In this document: piece by piece, positions 58,816 through 64,000 of the stretch
How positions within the stretch are numbered: position 1 is the stretch's first letter
Layout of the letters: each line of letters starts with the position of its first letter
NCBI GenBank assembly: GCA_946405185.1
Contig: CAMJGH010000001.1
Span: forward strand, 17,594 to 81,593
Origin: an uncultured Lachnospiraceae bacterium
GTDB lineage: Bacteria; Bacillota; Clostridia; Lachnospirales; Lachnospiraceae
Length of the DNA: 64,000 nt
Direction: 5' to 3'
Program-made: the position numbers and the translations under genes
The notes under the pieces: model-generated
Told to the model about the DNA's origin: nothing
Databases searched by the model: none
What the model saw: the letters and a program-made list of their open reading frames with translations, nothing else

Positions 58816-60069
58816 ATGGCTGATATAAAAAGAATTGGGGACAGCGAGAATGAAACGCAACATGTGTTTGTAATTGGGTCAAAATCCATCGGTCAATATG
58901 GCGGTTATGAAACGTTTGTCGATCGTTTAATTTCAGAGCATGAGTATGATTCGGCTATTAAATATCATATTGCGTGCAAAGCGAATGGTGATGGACATAT
59001 GGATGAGAGCCATCTGTCTCCTGCTGTGACGGTGCTCAAAAAGAATCCTGATGGTTCAGTGCGGGAATTTGAATACAAGAATGCACATGTGTTTAAAATC
59101 ACATGCCCGAATATTGGCCCCGCAGTTGCTATTTATTATGACCGCGCTGCGGTATTGCATAGTATTCAGTACTGTAAAGAGCATAGTATTAAGCATCCCA
59201 TTTTTTATATTCTTACGTGTCGCATAGGGCTTTTCATCGATGGATTGGCAAGAAAGATTCAGGCAATAGGTGGAAAATACTATTTGAATCCGGACGGTCA
59301 TGAGTGGAAGAGGGCAAAATGGAGCGCTCCTGTACGCAAATATTGGAAGTGGTCAGAGAAGAAAATGGTGGAGAAAGCAGATCTTGTGATTTGCGATTCT
59401 GTGAATATAGAGAAGTATATCATAGAGGAATACAACGCAAAAAGCACAACGTTTATTGCGTACGGAGCGGATGTTGAGAAGACTCCTATGTCAGATGAGG
59501 ATCCCAGATTTATAGAATGGTTAGAGCGCAATCAGCTTAAGGTTGATGACTATTACTTGGTTGTTGGTCGTTTTGTTCCGGAAAATAACTATGAAACAAT
59601 GATCCGGGAGTTCATGAAGAGTGGGAGCAAAAAGGATTTTGCTTTAATTACGAACACAAATGAAAAATTCCTGGAAGAATTGGATCAGAAACTGCACTGG
59701 AGAAATGATCCACGAATCAAGTTTGTTGGCACGGTGTATGATCGTGACCTTCTGAAAAAGATTAGAGAGTGCGCCTATGCGTACTTCCATGGTCATGAAG
59801 TGGGAGGGACAAATCCCAGCCTGCTCGAGGCTTTGGGCAGCACGAAACTAAATCTATTACTGGATGTTGGCTTTAATCGGGAAGTTGGCGAGAACAGCGC
59901 ATTGTATTGGAATAAAGAGAACGGTAATCTTGCAGCACTGATCAATTCAGCCGATCGGATGGATCCAGAAGACAGAGAGGATTTTGGCAGAAAAGCAAAA
60001 GAACGGATTAGAAAAGCTTATAGTTGGAAGTTTATCGGAGATGAATACAGGAAAGTGTGGCTGCCATGA
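58816..60069 (+). CDS. Cps2T-like rhamnosyltransferase (DUF1972/GT4 family)
   Basis: A 417-residue GT-B glycosyltransferase. The N-terminal part matches DUF1972 (VIGSKSIGQYGGYETFVDRL). The C-terminal GT1/4 donor domain has VVGRFVPENN and HEVGGTNPSLLEALGS with the EX7E-type glutamates. Cps2T proteins of streptococci add beta-1,4-rhamnose, which fits the dTDP-rhamnose genes upstream. Codon use is AT-rich, in contrast to rfbA-D. AAGAGGAGAATAAG lies before ATG. Confidence 0.85.
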   Translation: MADIKRIGDSENETQHVFVIGSKSIGQYGGYETFVDRLISEHEYDSAIKYHIACKANGDGHMDESHLSPAVTVLKKNPDGSVREFEYKNAHVFKITCPNIGPAVAIYYDRAAVLHSIQYCKEHSIKHPIFYILTCRIGLFIDGLARKIQAIGGKYYLNPDGHEWKRAKWSAPVRKYWKWSEKKMVEKADLVICDSVNIEKYIIEEYNAKSTTFIAYGADVEKTPMSDEDPRFIEWLERNQLKVDDYYLVVGRFVPENNYETMIREFMKSGSKKDFALITNTNEKFLEELDQKLHWRNDPRIKFVGTVYDRDLLKKIRECAYAYFHGHEVGGTNPSLLEALGSTKLNLLLDVGFNREVGENSALYWNKENGNLAALINSADRMDPEDREDFGRKAKERIRKAYSWKFIGDEYRKVWLP

Positions 60070-61250
60070 AAATACTTGCCATTCATAATTATCATAGATC
60101 AGGATCAGCAAGTGGTGACGATCAGGTCTTCAAGGCAGAAACAGCTTTATTGGAGGAAAAGGGACATACTGTTATCAGATATACGGTATCAAATGATGAA
60201 TTTGATCACGCAGGGATAACAGGAAAAATCAGCGCTACAGTCGGCATGTTATGGTCGGGAAGGAATTATAAGACAGTTCAGAGTATTATAAAGAAAGAAA
60301 AACCAGATGTGGTTCATATTCATACTTTCTTTCCTTTATTGTCTCCTTCAATCTTATATGCTGCCAAGAGGTGTAATGTACCGGTTGTCGCTACTCTCCA
60401 CGATACACGATTTATCTGTCCTTGTGCTACATCACTTCGGGGAACACAGCTGTGTAATGAGTGTGGCGATGGGCATTATTTACGCATGTGTAAATATAAA
60501 TGTTTTAAGGGCTCAAGAATCCAGAGTTTAATTGTTGCGTGTATTTTTAAATACCATAGAGTGAAACACTCATTTTATAACCAGATTGATAAGTACATTT
60601 GCCTAAACGATAATCAGATAAAACTGCTGATTAATACTGGTTTTGATAAGAGTAAGATCATAAAAAAATATAACTTTGTATCAGATGCAGAAGCTAATCT
60701 TAAGGCTGTCAAGACAGAAGGACTTCCGGATCATTATGTCGTTTTTTATGGAAGGATTGGTGAAGAAAAGGGAATACGGGTACTGATGAAGGCTTGGGAT
60801 AATCTGGATATTCCACTGGTTGTGATGGGAGGTGGCCCATTGGAAAAGGAGTTCCAGGCATGGGCAGATAAGACACCGAATGTTCATTTCCTAGGATATA
60901 CAGAACACAATAAGTGTCTAAGCATCGTTAAAGGAGCTGACTTTGTTGTATTCCCGTCTATCTGGTATGAAGGCTGCTCAATGGTTGAAATTGAGGCGAT
61001 GTCTCTAGGGAAAGCCTTGATAGCTACAGATTTGGGCTTTTCGGAGGAGGCAATAGTTGATGGCTATAATGGAACGAAGTTCAAACTCGGAGACGTTGAG
61101 GGTTTTATAAAGATTATTGAAGAATTATGGAATGATTCAGAGAAAAGTTACAAGATGGGGAAAAATGCCAGAAGAGAGTATGATAAGAAATATAGACCAG
61201 AGGAGAATTATTTGCAATTAATAAGTGTATATAACGAGGTTCGAGGATAA
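60066..61250 (+). CDS. Family 4 glycosyltransferase
   Basis: A 394-residue GT-B enzyme. The N-terminal acceptor domain has a GSASGDDQVF loop and VVHIHTFFPLLSPSI. A cysteine cluster at about residues 115-145 (CPCATSLRG, CNECGDG, CKYKCF) resembles the metal-binding insert of some GT4 enzymes. The donor domain has YGRIGEEKG and PSIWYEGCSMVEIEAMSLG with the nucleotide-sugar glutamates. The start overlaps the preceding stop (ATGA). The sugar transferred is not predictable. Confidence 0.88.
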   Translation: MKILAIHNYHRSGSASGDDQVFKAETALLEEKGHTVIRYTVSNDEFDHAGITGKISATVGMLWSGRNYKTVQSIIKKEKPDVVHIHTFFPLLSPSILYAAKRCNVPVVATLHDTRFICPCATSLRGTQLCNECGDGHYLRMCKYKCFKGSRIQSLIVACIFKYHRVKHSFYNQIDKYICLNDNQIKLLINTGFDKSKIIKKYNFVSDAEANLKAVKTEGLPDHYVVFYGRIGEEKGIRVLMKAWDNLDIPLVVMGGGPLEKEFQAWADKTPNVHFLGYTEHNKCLSIVKGADFVVFPSIWYEGCSMVEIEAMSLGKALIATDLGFSEEAIVDGYNGTKFKLGDVEGFIKIIEELWNDSEKSYKMGKNARREYDKKYRPEENYLQLISVYNEVRG

Positions 61251-61252
61251 GT

Positions 61253-61894
61253 ATGTACAAGGGTATTACCACAATAGACAAGTTGATCATATACTATCAT
61301 ACAGGAATAAAAGCTATAAGGGGATTATGGTTACGACTGTTTATAAAAGAAGTACATGGATTGTTTTTGGTTGGTAAAGGTACAAGGGTTACTCACGGTA
61401 GTCATATAAGGTGTGGAAAAAATGTTAAGTTTGAGGATTATTCGGAAATACATGGCCTTTCTTCGGAAGGGCTTGTTTTTGGCGATAATGTAACTATTGG
61501 CCGAGGAGTTATGATACGCCCTTCCAGTTACTACGGAGGAGATCTTGGTACTGGACTAGTAATGGGGGATAATAGTTCTATAGGACCGCATGGGTATATT
61601 GGGTGCTCTGGGAAAATCGTAATCGGATCAAATGTTATGTTTGGCCCTAAGTGTAGTTTGTTTGCGGAAAACCACGTTTTTTCTGATACGAAAACGATTA
61701 TCAAGCAACAAGGAGTTAAACAAAAAGGAATCATTATTGAGGATGATTGTTGGATAGGGAGTAATGTTATAATATTGGATGGTGTAACAATAGGAAAAGG
61801 TTCTGTCATTGGAGCAGGTACTCTGGTGACGAAGAATATTCCTGAGAGTAGTGTTGTTATTGACAGTCGTGACAAAACCATTAGGTCAAGATAA
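61253..61894 (+). CDS. Hexapeptide-repeat acyltransferase
   Basis: A 213-residue protein of the left-handed beta-helix class. From residue about 50 it shows repeated hexapeptides (VKFEDY, VTIGRG, SSIGPH, IVIGSN, CWIGSNVIILDGVTIGKG, SVIGAG), with a catalytic-type histidine in AENHVFSD. Such proteins O-acetylate surface polysaccharides or nucleotide sugars. It follows the GT4 gene by two bases and is AT-rich. Confidence 0.85.
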   Translation: MYKGITTIDKLIIYYHTGIKAIRGLWLRLFIKEVHGLFLVGKGTRVTHGSHIRCGKNVKFEDYSEIHGLSSEGLVFGDNVTIGRGVMIRPSSYYGGDLGTGLVMGDNSSIGPHGYIGCSGKIVIGSNVMFGPKCSLFAENHVFSDTKTIIKQQGVKQKGIIIEDDCWIGSNVIILDGVTIGKGSVIGAGTLVTKNIPESSVVIDSRDKTIRSR

Positions 61895-63139
61895 GTGCTT
61901 AAGGAAAAACCTATTATGACTGTAAGAGTACATAATCAAAGGGCAAAAATAAGTGCTATTCTGTTTTTGCTTGCTTTGGACATATACTTAATATTTGGCA
62001 TAATAAATACTTCGTTGTATGCTAACGCTATTGCCGGTATTTATAATTATGCTCTCTTGCTTTCAATTGCAATCCTAGCTTTAAGAGAGCTTTATCAGCA
62101 GAAGATTAGAATCAGAAGGATTATTGCTTTTTTTGTAACTGCGTTTCTTATCGGAATCAGTGTCTTTTTACGTGAAGGAGGCGCATCAAAATCAATATTA
62201 ACGATAATTGTGTTTACAATCGCAGCAAGTAGCATGGATTTTGAAATGATAGCCAAGAATTCTTTTTTTGTGATTCTTGGCATGCTTATCTTTATCATTT
62301 TATCAAGCCAACTTGGGGTGATCAATGATTTTGTATATGTAATGGCAGGGAAACCAAGGCATTACCTAGGATTTCTATACACACTCCAACCGGCTGGGCT
62401 AATGCTTGAGTTGGTCATTCTGTATTTATATACGCATCGTCAGGATAACAGAAAAAGAGGCATTATACCCTTGATGGCCTTTGCTGTTGTGATATTTTAT
62501 TATACGCGTGCAAGACTGACTCTTTTCCTGGAAGTAATGATGTTTGTGTACGATTATGTATACAGGAAGTGGCCTAAATATATAAGAACTAAAATATTGC
62601 AGATTTTGGAATGGTCTTCCTTTGTGCTTGTATCTTTGTGCAGCATTTATCTTACGTTAACATATAAGAGTACTTCTTGGAAGAGAGCTTTAAATCTTAT
62701 ACTTGCAAAACGACTTGAGTATGGTTACAACTCAATAATGAAATATGGTATATCTGCGTTTGGTAAGAATCTATCTTGGGCTGGAATGGGATTAAACAAA
62801 TCCGGAGCCTTGACTTTAGAGGATGTCTGGGTAGGCTATGACTGGGTTGATAATGCATATATTCAGACATTGCAATTGTATGGATTAATTTTTAGCATAA
62901 TGGTTATATGTATTATTACTGCATCGATTTATTTCTTGATCAAAAGGAAAAAGTATTATCTTGGATTTATTTTTTTGATATATGCCATGTATGGCTTTAT
63001 CGATACAGCAATGCTTACCTTGTTTTATAATGTCTTCTGGATGGTATTGATGACGGAGATAGTTAAGCCTTCGAGTTATCACGAGTGCTTGTTTGAAAGA
63101 AAAAATCCAGAAAAGAGAAAGGCGGCGAAGCTAATATGA
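61895..63139 (+). CDS. Wzy-like polysaccharide polymerase
   Basis: A polytopic membrane protein of 407-414 residues with about ten spans and the external loop (GMGLNKSGALTLEDVWVGYDW) placed before the last pair of spans, as in EPS/O-antigen polymerases of streptococci. The class is weakly conserved, so topology and location decide. GTG 61895 directly follows the previous stop; ATG 61916 has GGAAA upstream and may be the real start. Its stop overlaps the next gene's start. Confidence 0.75.
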   Translation: MLKEKPIMTVRVHNQRAKISAILFLLALDIYLIFGIINTSLYANAIAGIYNYALLLSIAILALRELYQQKIRIRRIIAFFVTAFLIGISVFLREGGASKSILTIIVFTIAASSMDFEMIAKNSFFVILGMLIFIILSSQLGVINDFVYVMAGKPRHYLGFLYTLQPAGLMLELVILYLYTHRQDNRKRGIIPLMAFAVVIFYYTRARLTLFLEVMMFVYDYVYRKWPKYIRTKILQILEWSSFVLVSLCSIYLTLTYKSTSWKRALNLILAKRLEYGYNSIMKYGISAFGKNLSWAGMGLNKSGALTLEDVWVGYDWVDNAYIQTLQLYGLIFSIMVICIITASIYFLIKRKKYYLGFIFLIYAMYGFIDTAMLTLFYNVFWMVLMTEIVKPSSYHECLFERKNPEKRKAAKLI

Positions 63140-63924
63140 GCGTAGGAATTTATGTTGTAATGCACAAACCTGTAGATATACCGAGAATTAGGTCTTATAA
63201 ACAGCTGTATGTTGGCGCATACAATAAGGAAAAAACTGCTTCTGTGGATTGTTATGATTGTACTGGAGATAACATCTCTTATAAAAACAAGAATTATTGT
63301 GAATTGACAGGTCTATATTGGATGTGGAAGAATGCTGATGAAAGCATTCAAGGATTGTGTCATTATAGACGATATTTCACGATGTCAAGAATATCATCAA
63401 ATCCCAAGAGGTTTCTTACAGAGGAAAAAATCATCAAAACAATGCAGCGTTACGATGTGATTCTCCCGGTGAGACGTTATTACAAGGAAAGGGTAATCGA
63501 TGCGATAAAGACTGCACCTAATATGAAAGATATTGAGGAGATGCGAAGAGCAATTCAATGTATCTGCCCCGAGTATCTTGAAGCCTATGAGAGCTTTCTA
63601 ATAGGGAATCAATGCTATTTATACAATATGATAATTACAAAGAAGCCGATTCTCGATCAATATTGTGAGTGGCTTTTTAAATTGTTAGAGTTTATTGAAG
63701 GAGAATATCAGGTCGATAATGAGGATCCTTATCGTTCACGACTGTTCGGTTTTTTATCAGAAAGATTGATTTATGTGTGGATTTCTAAGAATATCGCTTC
63801 TAATAAGATTAAAGAGTTTAGAGTGATAAAAACGGATGAAACAGCGCTATGGCAAGTAGGCCAAGATATCAAGAACGAATTGAGAAACTGGGTGTTTCGT
63901 ATTAAGGAGATATTATCAAAATGA
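63136..63924 (+). CDS. DUF4422 family glycosyltransferase
   Basis: A 262-residue protein matching DUF4422: IYVVMHKP at the start, QLYVGAY, NYCELTGLYWMWKN, GLCHYRRYF with the acidic/aromatic block, and DVILPVRRYY. DUF4422 proteins are galactofuranosyl- or related transferases in capsule clusters. ATG overlaps the upstream stop, and its own stop overlaps the next start, so the four or five genes form a single coupled operon. Confidence 0.9.
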   Translation: MSVGIYVVMHKPVDIPRIRSYKQLYVGAYNKEKTASVDCYDCTGDNISYKNKNYCELTGLYWMWKNADESIQGLCHYRRYFTMSRISSNPKRFLTEEKIIKTMQRYDVILPVRRYYKERVIDAIKTAPNMKDIEEMRRAIQCICPEYLEAYESFLIGNQCYLYNMIITKKPILDQYCEWLFKLLEFIEGEYQVDNEDPYRSRLFGFLSERLIYVWISKNIASNKIKEFRVIKTDETALWQVGQDIKNELRNWVFRIKEILSK

Positions 63925-64000
63925 ATATTTGGGAAATTGCACGAAATAATACATTGGCAAAGCAAGCGATAAAGACTATAAAAAAACATAATAATAGAAA
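63921..64000 (+). CDS. 5' end of a further gene, truncated by the window
   Basis: An ATG at 63921 overlaps the DUF4422 stop (ATGA) and the frame stays open for 26 codons to the window edge, starting MNIWEIARNN and rich in Lys, Asn and Ile. AAGGAGATATTATCAAA lies upstream. The coupled arrangement implies another member of the polysaccharide operon. The fragment is too short to assign. Confidence 0.6.
   Translation, partial: MNIWEIARNNTLAKQAIKTIKKHNNR

Overview
The window is GC-rich bacterial chromosome with G/C-dominated third codon positions. It carries a Gram-positive, Clostridia-like gene set: bifunctional Rel, HemZ, a DUF815 ATPase, CdaA with a YbbR-repeat partner, an HPr with both His15 and Ser46, a YbiT-type ABC-F protein and a NusG paralogue of the LoaP/UpxY type. 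I infer a high-GC member of the Clostridia (Oscillospirales/Lachnospirales-like). No rRNA, tRNA or CRISPR array was seen. Almost every gene is on the plus strand; the IS110-type transposase is the exception.

Layout. 0-2.5 kb: the end of apt and a full rel. 2.6-9.7 kb: a sugar-catabolic cassette of two tandem Gfo/Idh/MocA oxidoreductases, a TIM-barrel sugar isomerase/epimerase and a 1,229-residue LamG-containing protein, with a LacI/CcpA-type operator and two intrinsic terminators. 9.7-18.4 kb: hemZ, hisS-aspS behind a good sigma-70 promoter, an AEC transporter, a DUF815 ATPase and an ABC-F protein. 18.4-19.9 kb: an IS110-family insertion. 19.9-24.7 kb: nth behind a short coupled leader ORF, two membrane proteins, cdaA-cdaR and HPr.

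24.7-40.1 kb: first surface-polysaccharide locus. It holds polymerase-like membrane proteins, rfbF-rfbG-rfbH, a ThDP-dependent YerE-like enzyme and an SDR (together resembling the route to a branched 3,6-dideoxy sugar such as yersiniose), a GtrB-like GT2, a GT-C enzyme, a Wzz-like chain-length protein, an initiating phosphoglycosyltransferase and GtrA. 40.2-46.9 kb: NCS2 purine permease, an RND exporter with a large coiled-coil insertion and a voltage-gated-type K+ channel. 46.9-49.6 kb: an AT-rich island with an orphan protein, a DUF4417 protein and a basic/acidic gene pair that looks like toxin and immunity. 49.7-54.8 kb: purA, argS, ilvE and a DJ-1/PfpI protein. 54.8-64 kb: second polysaccharide locus, starting with the LoaP-like regulator and rfbA-rfbB-rfbD, then switching at about 58.5 kb to AT-rich genes (Cps2T-like rhamnosyltransferase, GT4, hexapeptide acyltransferase, Wzy-like polymerase, DUF4422 glycosyltransferase, and a gene cut by the window edge).

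Two families of structured repeats lie over the second half. The first has 14 copies of a roughly 38-46 bp element with fixed ends and an inner hairpin whose sequence changes while base pairing is kept. Some copies sit inside genes, one encoding part of a protein tail and two supplying stop codons. The second is three long hairpins sharing a GGGACGTA core around ilvE, the DJ-1 gene and the LoaP-like gene; one includes 46-47 bp tandem repeats. The most interesting systems are the YerE-like sugar cluster, the structured repeats, the toxin/immunity-like pair and the regulator-plus-hairpin arrangement upstream of rfbA.
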